64,000 nucleotides of DNA, from assembly GCA_032719365.1 (NCBI GenBank), contig CM064867.1:56732601-56796600 (forward strand), read 5' to 3'. Within the stretch, counting starts at the first letter, position 1, and each line of letters opens with the position of its first letter. Origin of the DNA: Prinsepia uniflora (lineage: Eukaryota > Streptophyta > Magnoliopsida > Rosales > Rosaceae). This document shows positions 1 to 11,750 of the stretch, in pieces. The notes under the pieces were generated by a model. It made no database searches, was not told the origin of the DNA, and worked only from the letters and a program-made list of their open reading frames with translations. The position numbers and the translations under genes are program-made.

Positions 1-1523
1 TTTTCAATGAGGGTTTCATGAATTGGTTTTGGATTTGGACATATGAAATCGGGCACGAGACCCATTTGATTTACAAAATCTCAGACTTGGAGTCCATTTG
101 ATTTGACAAGGAATCGGACCGAGGGTCCCATTGGTTTACGAGTTCGGGCTTGAGGCCCCGTTGGTTGTAATCTTGGGCTGAAGGCCCAGTTGGTTGTAAT
201 CTCGGGCTGAAGGCCCATTTGACTGTAGTATCGGGCTTGAGGCCTTATTGGTTGTGAAATCGGGCTTAAGGCCCCGTTGCTTTATGGTTTCGGGCATAGG
301 GCCCAGTTAGCTGTGGTATCGGGCTTGAGGCCCCGTTGATTGTGAAATCGGGCTTGAGTCCCAGTTTGGATTATGAAATGAGAATTCGGACATGAGACCC
401 TATTATACTGTGGATTTAGGATGAGACTTATGAAATGGATTTGAATCGGATTCGAGGAATCCTGTTGAGATGAATTGGGTATGAGACCCAGTTGAAATAT
501 GTTTTGAGAAAGAAAGAAAGTGTTTTGGAGATGTATGAACCCTCCATATGATTATTTGGTCTCCTCCAGACGTCGACCTGGAGAGTCATGATCCACAGAC
601 CAGAATGGGTATCCCCATAGGGATCCCGTTCCAAGAGTGGGAGTTATGATTTATGATGTGGTCCCGGACCAGATTCCGGAGAGATGATAGGACTAGATCC
701 AGAGATAGAGCTCGGACTAGAACCAGAGATAGAGCTCGGACTAGATCATGAGATAGAGCCTCCCAGATGGAGATTCCTAGGGGAAGACTCGGAGTGAGAC
801 CCCGGGTAGTGTGCACACTAGTATAGAGATGATATCGTGACATATATCGGGGATGTGTGCCCCGAGTTGGCATCTTCTCGTAAGTGTCGCGGATGGGTTA
901 TACTTATGTTGATACGTTTGAGGTTTTATGGAAAGTGAATTGGGGGCGGAGACCCTGTGTTTTATGTTTCGAAAAGTGTTTTGGGGCAAAGACCCCGTAT
1001 TCGATGTTTTGGTATTTCACTGAGAATGGTTTTGGTCTGAGTCCCACTAGTGTTTGATTTGGACTGAGTTCCCATGTATTGATTTATGGTTTTCAAGTTT
1101 TTGATTTCGGGTCGGGGACCCATAAATGGATTTACGGTTCATGACGATATATGGGAACCGGGCATGAACCCTTGAAAGCTTTTGAGAATGTTTGACAAAT
1201 GGTTTTATGAACGTTTTAAAAAACGGTTTTTGAATGCATACATATTCTTTTAGTGAAGGGCATAAATATCTTTATGTGAAATGTTTTATTAAAATATTAT
1301 TTTGTCCACTCACGACTTTTGATGTTTTAATACCCTTCAAGTTGATCGCGGATGCGGGCTGTAGCAGGGACGAGACATCACACTCCTCCTCAGACGATCC
1401 TGGCATACTCTGGAAGCCCCGGTGAGGGCTAGAGACGGAATTTTCCCTGGTCTGACACTTTGTGTCAGACGGGATCAGGCGTGTCCCACGTTAATCCTAG
1501 GGGATTTGGGAACGGTCCTGATA
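1..1523 (+). mobile_element. LTR of long-LTR gypsy/LARD family, left part outside window
   Basis: This is the right-hand part of a long LTR. It contains the family's repeated short palindromic units (about 50-425), the cassette before the LTR end (CCACTCAC near 1308, then TTCAAG where other copies have TTCAGG), the conserved block GATCGCGGATGCGGGCTGTAG and the closing G-rich segment ending CCTGATA, where other copies end CCTGACA. No primer-binding site follows, so it is either a 3' LTR or a solo LTR. It matches 13440-14853 and 53990-55170 by eye. Boundary and orientation are clear. Whether it belonged to a full element cannot be decided because the left end is outside the window. Confidence 0.75.
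50..425. repeat. Tandem array of ~30 bp palindrome-centred units
   Basis: About ten units of roughly 29-35 bp follow one another. Each has a core such as GGGCTTGAGGCCC, GGGCTGAAGGCCC or GGGCATAGGGCCC and a spacer resembling CAGTTGGTTGTAAT. The cores are interrupted inverted repeats (GGGC paired with GCCC). Related arrays occur inside every long LTR of the window, for example 6710-7210, 7760-7900, 49330-49510 and 57505-57690. Confidence 0.8.
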
Positions 1524-3495
1524 AAAAATGTAATTTTTTTGTGTGCATGTAAATATGGATTATGGGGTCCCATTTATCTTTGCCCTAGGTCTCGAATTTA
1601 TTGAATTGGCCTTGCGGGTGATCAATGACATGGAGAGTGGTCTGTGACTATTAGACAGGTATCTAAGATACGAGAGACTCCTATGTGGGTATACAACTAC
1701 AATCTCAACCCAAAAGTCGTATCTCAAATTAACTGTCTTAAGAATGTCTAACCACTTCGCACCATCAACATCAAACATATCATGTTTAGGATAAACAATA
1801 TAATAATCACATAGGCATGCTCATGAGAAATATCATTCAATAAGCATTTAAGGCATGCTCAGGCATACTAATGTTACAAGTCAACATCCTATCCAGCATT
1901 TCAAACTGCAGCAATCATGATATCAACTATGCAAATAATGATATCCAACATCCATACTCAAACAATCATACATGGGATATAATTATAGCTTGTTATCTCC
2001 ACTTTCAGCAACCCTAAATTATTATGCATTCATGTTCTCAAGTAATGGTATAAAAACATGCATGTAAAAGATAAAGATAAAAAAAGGTTTGAGAAAGAGG
2101 TCTACTAACAAACTAGGCAGGGAGATCACCCGAAATGTCAAGCTAACGTAAGCTCTAAGCCATCACAATCCTAAGAGAACTATTATCGACCTCCAAAAAA
2201 AATCTAAAGGAAACTCCCATTGGATTGCTCGAAACGAGACTAAAACAACTATAAAAAAAACTAATAACTTGTTTAAAGTATCTGAAATGTCCTGAAACTA
2301 GGCCTATAGGCCATCGTAGGCCAGGAAACAGCCCCACTCACTCCATAAGGTCGAAAAATGACCTTATGCTCCGCCACTTGCAGGAAAAGGGTCGAGACAC
2401 GCACCATGTGTTGTTCATATGTGGTCACGTACCCCCACGTGCACGTCACGCTCTCCACAATAACGACAGAATATACTTCACCCTGATAGACTATTCTATC
2501 GAACTTGACCAGATATTCTAATGAATCAGAAACTTCCGTCAATTTTGATGGCATTTGAACCCCCTTATGACGCCAATAGCATGCAACAGAATATTCTCAC
2601 TCCAGTAGCATATTTCGCCAACACTTGACAGTGTCAATTTTACTTGATCATTGACTAACTATTAACAGTGTAGCTAACTATGCTCCATGTGTCTCCACTG
2701 ACTCCTTGTTATCCTTTGCACTGTTACCATATTTCGCCAAATTTCTAGTAAAAGAAGCTGACTAGACAACTACCATCATCATCGTCGATGGTGATCAGAT
2801 TCTAGGAAACTCGCTGGAGTTCTTCATTAACTCCGATGTCGACCTGTATTATACAAATCGGCTTAAATTTAAATCAAGGTTTCAAAAATCTAGTTCTCGA
2901 AGCTTGAAACCAAATAGAGCCCTCGAAATCTTCTGCAATTCATTGATGAATGTTCGAATCCAATCTTGGTATAAACCTCATCAAGTCCAACTTGTAATCC
3001 ACATGAATTCATCCTATCTTGTCCAGAAAATGAATGGTAAAGAAATTAAGTTTGAATTATGCATAGTCAAGTTGGAACTCACCAACCTATATTGGGAGAC
3101 TTTCCATTCTTCTTTTTGATTCTCATGCGGCAATGCTCATCACTAATGAAGGAAGACATGGTTCGATTAGGCGCGTCGGCGAGCAGTGGCAGTGAGGCCT
3201 AGTTTGCTAAAAATTTACTCGAGGGTTTCACGACTGTCCCTTATTTCTACTTCAAACCTCACTCCACTGTGGACATCAGTGATATGAGTTGACTAGGTGG
3301 GTTAGTTTCATCGAGACGAGCAAGAAAGTGGTGTCAGTGAGGGTTTGGTCATCGAATGTTCGAGGGTGACGATAGGGGTGATTCTCAGTGATGGTGAGTT
3401 TATCTCAATGAGGAAGATGACTTGGACTTTAGACCAAATTTAAACTTTGGGCTTAGGATACACCCTCTAGATTACACAGTTCTAAAACCTACATT
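1524..3495. other. Gene-free intervening sequence
   Basis: There is no convincing coding frame here. Open frames are short, have no recognisable motif and mostly lack an ATG. The stretch is moderately AT-rich and may be old repeat sequence, but I could not tie it to an element in the window. Confidence 0.5.
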
Positions 3496-5008
3496 AACAG
3501 GACCCTCACCCTTAATTCTCGTGAGAGGACCTGCTCCCGTCTGACACAGACACACCAAAATTACCAAATTACCCTCAGTCAGATTATATTACAACACCCG
3601 TGTCAGACAAGGGATATGCCCCCGTGTCGCGAAAAAACATAATCCATGAAATAATAAACATATGGAGCACTAGACACGAATGTAAATAACTATCAGAACC
3701 TACTCAGCATAACTAGAGTGCGCAGACCGCGAAAAATGCCTCAGCCTTAGTACATCCCACGTCTCGAGATCAACCTGGAAGGTGTAAAACAAATAAAAAT
3801 TGTGATTGGACAAAAATATATGCATGCATGCAAATCAATTGAAAACCCATGGACGCACCACAAGCCAAAATAAGCCAAACCTGATCCCGCTGGTCCAACC
3901 AGCCCTAAAAGTCAAATCTCGTCCCGCTGGTCAAACCGGCCTGCTTGTCCAACTAGCATCCCATATGTACTACCGATAGAAAACCACTGGTCTCACGGTG
4001 TCTAACTACGTGGGCATATGTCGAGTCTAACTCTGACCACGTCCAAGCTAGTCCCTATGAATCCTCGAAGTCCATCTCCGGAATAACGATCCAATTGCCT
4101 GAAGTTGACCCAACCAGAAAGCAGTTTACTAAAATACATTTTAACCTGGAACTAGTTCAAAACATTTACCTCCCAAGCACTAGCCCAAAATCGGGTTTCC
4201 AAAACCACCATAAAACATGTGTCTAAAAAACCCCAATTGAATATCATATATATATATAACCCTGCATTTATCTAGATCACATAGCATCATATAACCATAT
4301 CATATCCATCCAAAAAATGACATAAAATAATGTAAATATGTAAATATGCATGCACCATAGTTATGAAAGAATATGTCCACTCACACTAACGTCGATCGCC
4401 CAAATCCTAAGTCGTAAGCAAATCCAAAGCCTTCGGAACGTCCTGGCTTATCAAAGTCACACCAGAGGTTCACCAAAATTCTATACATGTCGATACATGA
4501 AACCCCCAAAAACTCTGAAACTGGAAATACGTTGTGAACGTGCATCCTAAGAAGAAAAATCCCCCAAAAACTACCATCGAACTAACTCCAATCAACCTGA
4601 AACCACCTCCATTGGATTAAGGACTTCAAAACCTTTCGAACAAAACTGGTTTAACCTTGAAAATCCAACTGATGCTCTGCCACTCACCTGTCAAAGTTTC
4701 GATCAACGCCCACACGCTGTCCCCACGTGCGTGACGTGAGCTGCTGACGACACCTGCTAATGTCAGCTCTTGGATGACGTGGCCTGCCATGTATCCTGAC
4801 AACTTTGACAACCTACCATATGGCACTGCGTGACATGTTTCATGTGGCACCACCTGAGACGTGCCATGTGGCACCACTAGCCACCTGCCACGTGGCTTAA
4901 TAACCACCTTCCATGTGGCACTTGACACAATCTGACAACCTTGTCATGTGGCACCTTGCCATGTGGCACCAACTGATCCTTACCATGTGCCACCTACCAT
5001 ATGTCAGG
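3496..5008 (-). mobile_element. LTR X (minus strand), main segment
   Basis: Read on the minus strand this has the end of a long LTR. The plus-strand text begins TAACAGGACCC, complement of the family ending GGGTCCTGTTA/TGTCA, and the acceptor-like cassette (complement of CCAGGTTGATC) lies near 3770-3785. The LTR is cut at 5008 by element Y. It probably resumes at 17415-17486, which ends with the complement of TGTTACGACCC, a plausible LTR start. No matching target-site duplication was found (TACAT on the left, ATTTT on the right), so the reconstruction is tentative. Confidence 0.5.
4690..5000. promoter_or_regulatory. Cluster of ACGTGG / CATGTGGCAC repeats in LTR X
   Basis: Many copies of the pattern GCCACGTGGC and its variant GCCATGTGGCACC occur at short, irregular spacing. 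The CACGTGGC core is the G-box/ABRE sequence bound by plant bZIP factors in known promoters. A similar cluster lies in the LTR of element A (45230-45620) and a shorter one in LTR B (48640-48830). A regulatory role is inferred from the motif only. Confidence 0.4.
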
Positions 5009-5051
5009 TAACATCATCACTTCACGGGAGAGGACGACCCCGATGACACTG

Positions 5052-8000
5052 TGTAACAACCCCTCCTGAATTAGCAGGATTAATTAAGGACTAATGATGG
5101 ATTAACGAGACTAATCGGGGATTAGACGAGGATTTACGGATGTTCAGGGTGAAATGACGAGTTTTCCCCTAGAAAGGGTGAAACATTGACACTTTGTTCA
5201 CGTGGTCGAATGGCCTTTGGCCAATGACTGTGACGTAGTTTGAGACATCACGAGTTCATAGACAGGTGGCACGTCTGATTTCGACATTCGAGGAAGAAGT
5301 TATGACGATCGGAAGTTTAGGGGTATTTTGGTAATTTGGTTGAATATGGGCAAACGGTTGACTTTTGACCCGGGAGGTCAGATGGCCAAGGGCCGAGGAC
5401 CATTACGTAGATCGGGACGATATGAATCCATAGACAGGTGGTACGTCGAATTCGAAAGTTCGACGAAGAAGTTACGGTTTACGGCAGTTTGAACGTACTA
5501 TTGCACGTTTTACGAGACGTGGGACTTTTGGCAGCAAGTGGGGACCAGCTTTTTGGGTAGGCCCAATGGATGAGTGTCACCCATCCATTGCCCAGCCCAA
5601 ATAATTCATGCATATCTTCCCCTTTCATTTGTATTCGACCATTATCCCCATTTACAACCAAACCCGATCAAATCCTCCCACCACAATCCAAACCCTTAAA
5701 CCCTATGATCATATGTGAGACCCAGAGAGTGAGGTGAGGACATGAAGATGACGGTGGCTGGCCAGGACGTCGGAGGCGAAACCCGAACAGAGGTATCCGT
5801 TTTGTCCAATTTACATTTTCTTTGGGTTCAATCATTATGGATGGTTTTAATCGATTGTAATGAACTTCATGAGTCATTAGGAAGGTAATAGGATGATTTT
5901 GAGGATGGTTAGAGACTGAGGAAGCCCTGGGAGAAACTTTGAGGTTTTGAACCGTGAGGAAGAATTGGACCGGTTCGATTTTGTAGGTTTTTGATGATTT
6001 GGTTCATAGGTCTAGGTTCCTAGTATCAAAACATGAAGAATAGGATTGATTAGGAAGAGAAAGGACGAAAATTGAATCGGGTAGGAAGCTGGACCGGTCA
6101 CGCTGGCCCAAGTTGTAGGAAAAATCGAACTAGTTGGTCGGGCCGGTCAGCTAAAGGAAGAAGACGGCCACTGTGCAGTGGGATGTGAGGCCCACGCGCA
6201 GGGACGTCTCGAGGCATGAGCAGGGGCATGGTGAGGAATTTGGGGGTGGTTCCAACATGTGAAATAATCTATTCATTGTAAAGAACATTTTTTGGGTGGT
6301 TTCGAATCGATCAGACATAGTCTCAATATAGTTCGGGCTGTCAGAAGGATTCGGAGCGCGTTTAAAAATAATTAAAAATCCCAAAAAATTAGGGGGCTTT
6401 AATGAGGGGTTAATTAAGTAGTTAGTAACCCTCTAAAGTTATTTGGACAGGTTTGGGAACCCCGGAGATGACGATTGACCCGGGAAGGCGTACGACGCGC
6501 TTATCGAGCGGCAGCGCGGACGGTCTGTGAGTGGACTTTCTTTCTGAAATCGATGCATGCATAAATGTTTTATACGTGTTTTAATATATGTTTTGGGATG
6601 CCTTGAGTGCATTTTGTGTGTGTTTACGTATTGGAATGTATTTCGAGGTTTTCAGGTTTTATACGCGCTTATGATTTCAGTTTTCATGAAATGATTTTGA
6701 AAAGGTAAAACCGGGCATGAGACCTATTTGGATTTGGTTTGACTCGGGCATGAGACCCTATTGATGACCTACGGGTCTGAGTCGTGGTCCTGACGGGTGC
6801 TGTGTCCACGGCGACGGACGACATGACGCTCGCCTCCAGATTGGGATAGATTCCTTCCGGAGAGGTCACAATGCACGTCCCGTTGTTGAGCAGCCACTGG
6901 AGGCTCGACTTTGGAGTGCTGACGGTTTAGAGGATCGATTGGCGACGTGTGCACCATGGTCTCGAGATGGTCGCAACAGTGATGTGTTCACAATGACATA
7001 ACAGGATTAAGAGCGGTCCTGGATTGATGGTTGCACGTATTGCTATGATCGGGATCATGACTGACCCTGAGATATCGGGCTCGATGCCCAGTTGATTTGA
7101 GGTCGTGCTCGATGCCTAGTTATTGTGAAATCAGGATAGAGGCCCTGTTGAGTCCTATGTTCGGGCTGGAGGCCCCAGTTGCTTTATGTTATCCGACGTG
7201 AGTCCCATTGTTATGGTTTTGTATACTAGTATGTATATACCCTTCTTACGAGTTTATTAATTGCTCTCCTCCAGACGTCGAACTGGAGAGTCACGATCCA
7301 CAGACTAGAACGGACTATGATGTGCTCTCCTATAGGGATCCCATAGGGATCCCATTCCAGGAGTGGGCATTATGATGTGCATTATGATGTGCTCCCGGAC
7401 AAGATTCCATAGAACTGGAGAGTCACGATCCACAGACTGGAGAGCCACGAGTTTATTAATTGCTCTCCTATAGGGATCCCATTCCAGGAGTGGGCATTAT
7501 GATGTGCTCCCGGACAAGATTCCGGAGAGATGATCGGACTATGTTCGAAGATAGAGGCTCCCAGATGGAGAATTCCTGGGAGAAGACTCGGAGTGAGACC
7601 CCGAATAGTATGTATGCTTATATATAGATAGAAATTGTGACATATATCGGGGATGTGTTCCCTAGGGGCTGTGTGCCCCGAGTTGGCATCTTCTCAGGAA
7701 GTTTCTAGGATGGGTTATATATGTATATACGTATATGTGTACGAGTATTCACTGAGACGGCGTTGGGCTGAGACCCACACGTATTGGTTTTGGGCTGAGA
7801 CCTATATGAGATGGATTTGGGACGAGTTCCTAGGTGTTTTGGTTTGGGCGGAGGTCCCATGTATTGATTTACGGATTTCGAGCCAAGGCCCAAATCGTTT
7901 AATGGTTCATGACGGTTTATGGGGACTGAGCATGAACCCTAGAAATGGTTTTCAAATGCATGCATATGTTTTTAATGAAGGGCATAAGGGTTTTTTTATG

Positions 8001-8100
8001 AAATGTTTTTATAAAATAATTATTTTGTCCACTCACAGCTTTTGTAATTTGAATGTCCTTCAGGTTGATCGCGGATGCGGGCTGTAGCAGAGACGAGACA
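5052..8100 (+). mobile_element. LARD1 5' LTR (3' end deleted)
   Basis: This LTR begins TGTAACAACCCCTCC and runs to AGACGAGACA at 8100. There the 3' LTR continues with TCACATTCC but this copy jumps directly into interior sequence. It carries two copies of the TAGACAGGTGG module (near 5255 and 5432), a donor-like GTATCC at 5793, palindromic unit arrays (6710-7210 and 7760-7900) and the acceptor-like TTCAG at 8060-8063. A local duplication and rearrangement at about 7260-7525 is absent from the 3' LTR and therefore arose after insertion. Confidence 0.8.
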
Positions 8101-8923
8101 GCCCGTCATCAACCTAATAGTTAGGGTAGGAGTAGAAAGCACGTCATACTGAACGGAACTCGGTATGATGGATTAGGATTCATTTGGCATCCTTTGTCAT
8201 GTGTTTCGAGGAGGTAGATCCCGAGTAGAATCGTTATCCGTGCGAATCTAACAGCTTAGAGCAGCATAGTTACTAGGATAGGATCTAGTGGATCAGTAGA
8301 CGCAGTAGGACGACCTGAGAGTCAGGACCGCCGAGGCGTCACGACGGAAATGGAATAGAGCATAGTGAAATCCGTGGAGGTCGGACGTTGGGATCATCAA
8401 CGATAGAATCGCAAGGATCAAGATTGTGCTGCCCGGAGAAGTCAGACGCGCAAGGACTTTCGTTGAGGCTGGTTGGAATAGGACCGTCGATCCTATTTGG
8501 CAAGAGTTGCCACGTTTAGAGGTGTCGAATCCCAGAGGGATGTCGACTGGCAGGAAATGCTGGAGTAGTTATTGTGTGAAGCTGCACCAACCCAGCGTTA
8601 GGCGCAGACTTAGGCCAAGTTCTTTTGGGGGTCAGTGGCTGGACGTCATAAGGTTATAAGGAGACTAGGTCCTTAGGTTATGGTTATTGGTTATTGGGAT
8701 ACTAGTATCGGAGTACGACGATCATTCGGAGTCGAGGCGAGGGATCACTCGAGATGGACATGCTGCAACGAGAAGCCGGGTTGTGGTAACCCTAGTTGGC
8801 GATTAGTTGGACGAGTGACCAGGAGAGCGGTGTTTATCTATCGGATTCCGAGGTGGACCGATTGGTGGATGTTGTGTGTTGAACGGTTAGTACCGGTGGT
8901 GAGTTGATCGTGTAGTTTTGGAG

Positions 8924-8989
8924 TCTCGATAGCAGAATGCTTCCGTAATCGGTCTGCACGAGGTCGTGGCAGACGCCGCTATCGATAGA
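8924..8989 (+). ncRNA. Candidate structured element in LARD1 interior
   Basis: The arm TCTCGATAGC (8924-8933) is complementary to GCTATCGATAG (8978-8988) over TCGATAGC/GCTATCGA. A second pair, GTCTGC (8952-8957) and GCAGAC (8969-8974), lies inside. The equivalent place in LARD D (59147-59208) keeps the outer pair. The minus-strand relative (31671-31735) has a weaker version. It is best read as a transposon RNA structure; that it folds in RNA is inferred. Confidence 0.4.
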
Positions 8990-11738
8990 CGTAGTCGAGT
9001 CATATCTAGTTGAATAGACTCAAGTTGTCGTGAAAAGAACACGAGGGTGCGTGAGTATTGCATAGTACGAGCAGTGGTTTGGGGAGTTGGCTCGGTCACG
9101 ACCAAGTACGATTACAAAAGAAGATGAGCTTCGGGCGTTGGCCAGAGTGCCACACTACCTTGTGAGGTAACAGAGAGAAGTGGTGATTGCTCAGTTTGAG
9201 AATGGTCATCGGATTGGTTTGATTTGCACTCCGTGTGGTGGTGATTCGATGATATTAACGAGAGGAGACGATGAGCCATGAGCTGAGAGTTGCTAAGTCG
9301 TGATGTGCTCATGTATGGATTCTACCACTACACGAAGAGAAGGATTCGTCGGCGGGTGTAGATTCTCGGGAATCATGATTGAGATGGTTTGGTTGACTGC
9401 GGTTGACCATACCTCCTGAGTTTCATGTACGCTGTATGAGGAGAATCTGATAGTGAGAAATAGAATGGGTCACTACAATAGTTATCGACAGTTGTCGTTG
9501 GTCCAAAAGAATGGATAACGCGTGTACTATCGTGAGGATTAGTGACCGGAGGGTCGGACTTGGTAGTACACATAGAGTTTTCTGCAGATCACAGTAGGAG
9601 CTTGTTGTGACTCTATAGTTGGGTGGCACATCAGATAGAGTTGTGTGCAGATCACAGCAGGAGCTTGTTGTGACTCTGTAATCGGATGGCACATCGGATT
9701 GGGATGAATTGACATCCTTTTGGATGTGCATAAATGCTCATAAAAAGATAGACGAATTGGATTTTTTATGGACAAGTGGAAGAGGTCCGAGTGAGTTGAG
9801 TGCCTAGTTTGTGACCGAGTTGGTAGACGTGTTGTAGAGTAGTGAACCTGTGCATTCGATGGGCACTGAACGGGACTGAGAGGATCCCGAGTGACTCGGT
9901 GCGAGGCATGGCCTATGCCTGGTTTGGCGAGGTATAGACTATACCTAGAGTTGGGGATTGATACCCTAGGTCGTTGGGGATGGATGGCACGAGTGTTAGG
10001 TGCTGAATTTGGATCCCATAAGGACTAGGACGTGCGAATTAGGTTACTGACGTGAATAAGAAGGGAAGAAGCCAAAGGGAAGCAATGGCGGTGTTTGGTC
10101 CTGAAGGAAGGATTAAGCATGACGGTAATTATCATAGGATTTTCCAAAGCTATTATATTTGACATCAAATTTGTAGGGTTTGATGTAAGGTCGAATTCAT
10201 TTTGATTTTGGGTTGATTATTTCTCATGTAACAATGAAGTGTGGATGAGCCAAGACTTAGGTCATTTATGGGCCAAACATCCATGTTGTGGGTCAAATTT
10301 GAATTAATTGAGGAGGAGAGAGTGTTTGGTATTGCATGGCTTTGATGTGTACAACATGTATTCTCATCCACATCTAACTTGGATGAACTTTGATGTCATC
10401 ATCTTCAACTTTCCATGTGGATCGATGAGGAAGGAGATGACAGCTCAATGTTCAAAGAGGGTGTAAGAACCGAACACCTAGGCTGTGCTGTCAAATTGGA
10501 TTGACTTGGAGATCATATTATTTGTAGTGTAACGTCTAGTGATGTGACAGGTGAGTACCAAGACGAGAGAGATCGAGTAAAGTGAGAATGATCGAGATGA
10601 CGGAAGTGATTGTGATGACCTTGAGGTGAGGAGACCGAGGCCTGGTTGTCATTGGAATGAATTGCCCTGCTGATTATGCTAAGCTAGGAGCAGAGGTGAA
10701 ATTTTAAGGATCCCTTAGCATAGTTGGTGAGATGACAGAGTTTGAAAGTGGGAATAAAGGTGAGATGAGGGCGATAGATAGGTATCAATCAGGAAGAGAT
10801 GAATGGCCGATGACTCGATATGGATTGAGAATAGAGATTGTGTTGGATTGAGGCTAGCTCATGACGCATGATTGAACATCGGACAGATGAGTACTATGAT
10901 TGAATGTGTTCCGACATAGTGGTATATTTACTAGACCCCGAATTATGTGTACTTGAGCGGAATTAGGTTCAGGTAGTTGGTGAGCCGAGAGCTCATGGCC
11001 CGCACGCCAGAGGAACCTTAGTGGGTCGGTGGAACCCTAGTGCCTGTTTATGTTTTCTGCTGAGACAAGTATTCGATTGGATTTCGTGTAAACCCGAATG
11101 GGTGAGACGTCGATTGTGGGTTGACAAGACAAGTAGTACGATGGTTGAGACTCGAGGTAAGTCTAGATGTCAACAGAGATCGCTGAGTGATGTGAGATAC
11201 GATACAGTACGAGGATTCGAGAGCGAGTCGAGATCAGAGGGTGCATCGGGAGCACAGTGGAGCCGAGCTCTACCGATTAGACACGAGTACGCTCGTGGAC
11301 TTAGTGACAGTGACAGAGGTTGAGTATCACTCTATGGAAGCAGTGGGGATGTTGTCTGATTGGATGCTACGCTAGATGCCAGCTTGGATGTGTCATCCCT
11401 TAAGGGGAATACGTTTTTCAACCTAATGGTTATAGGATGGAACGTGTTATATGGTAGACTGAAAAGCCTATTAGACGACGATTGTATATCTGACTAGTGA
11501 GCGACAGTCGAGATCGACGAGACATCGAAGATGTCTCAAGTGAGACTTACGAGACAGAGTGTGGCTTCGCGAGAGTTGAGAGGAGCTTGGGAGCTTTGGT
11601 GACAGTGCGTACCGACGAGTAGGGCATAGTGACGGACGTGTACTTGTACACGAGCGCGGCCGTGTGCGGGGACACGATTGAATTTCCACAGTTGGATGTG
11701 GAAATCGGGTCAGTTGAATTTCGAGGACGAAATTCTTG

Positions 11739-11750
11739 AAGGGGGAAGAT
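11739..11750 (+). promoter_or_regulatory. Polypurine tract of LARD1
   Basis: The tract AAGGGGGAAGAT directly precedes the 3' LTR start TGTAACAACC. It follows TTTCGAGGACGAAATTC, the usual gypsy-type lead-in. In LTR retrotransposons this tract primes plus-strand DNA synthesis. Confidence 0.8.

Larger units (their letters stand above)
8101..11750 (+). mobile_element. LARD1 non-coding interior
   Basis: I find no frame resembling gag, protease, integrase or reverse transcriptase on either strand, and the open frames are short and unlike any family. Several blocks match the interior of LARD D. For example, 9255-9520 resembles 59625-59870, including the shared words GACGATGAGCCA, GATTCTACCACTACACGA and GACCATACCTCCTGAG. 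A second shared block follows AGAGGGTGTAAGAACCGAACACC (10456 and 60206). Conservation of non-coding interior sequence between diverged copies is typical of LARD families. Confidence 0.75.

Noticed and set aside
1..425. CRISPR-like array
   Set aside because: Spacing is regular but units are diverged throughout, with no constant repeat alternating with unique spacers; the context is a plant LTR.
5047..5051. CACTG as a target duplication for LARD1
   Set aside because: The right flank reads CGTGG, so there is no credible match.
7653..8087. 144-residue plus-strand frame in the LARD1 5' LTR, and its 153-residue counterpart at 14236-14697
   Set aside because: It lies in LTR sequence, the frame is not kept in other family LTRs, and its length comes from the repeat units.
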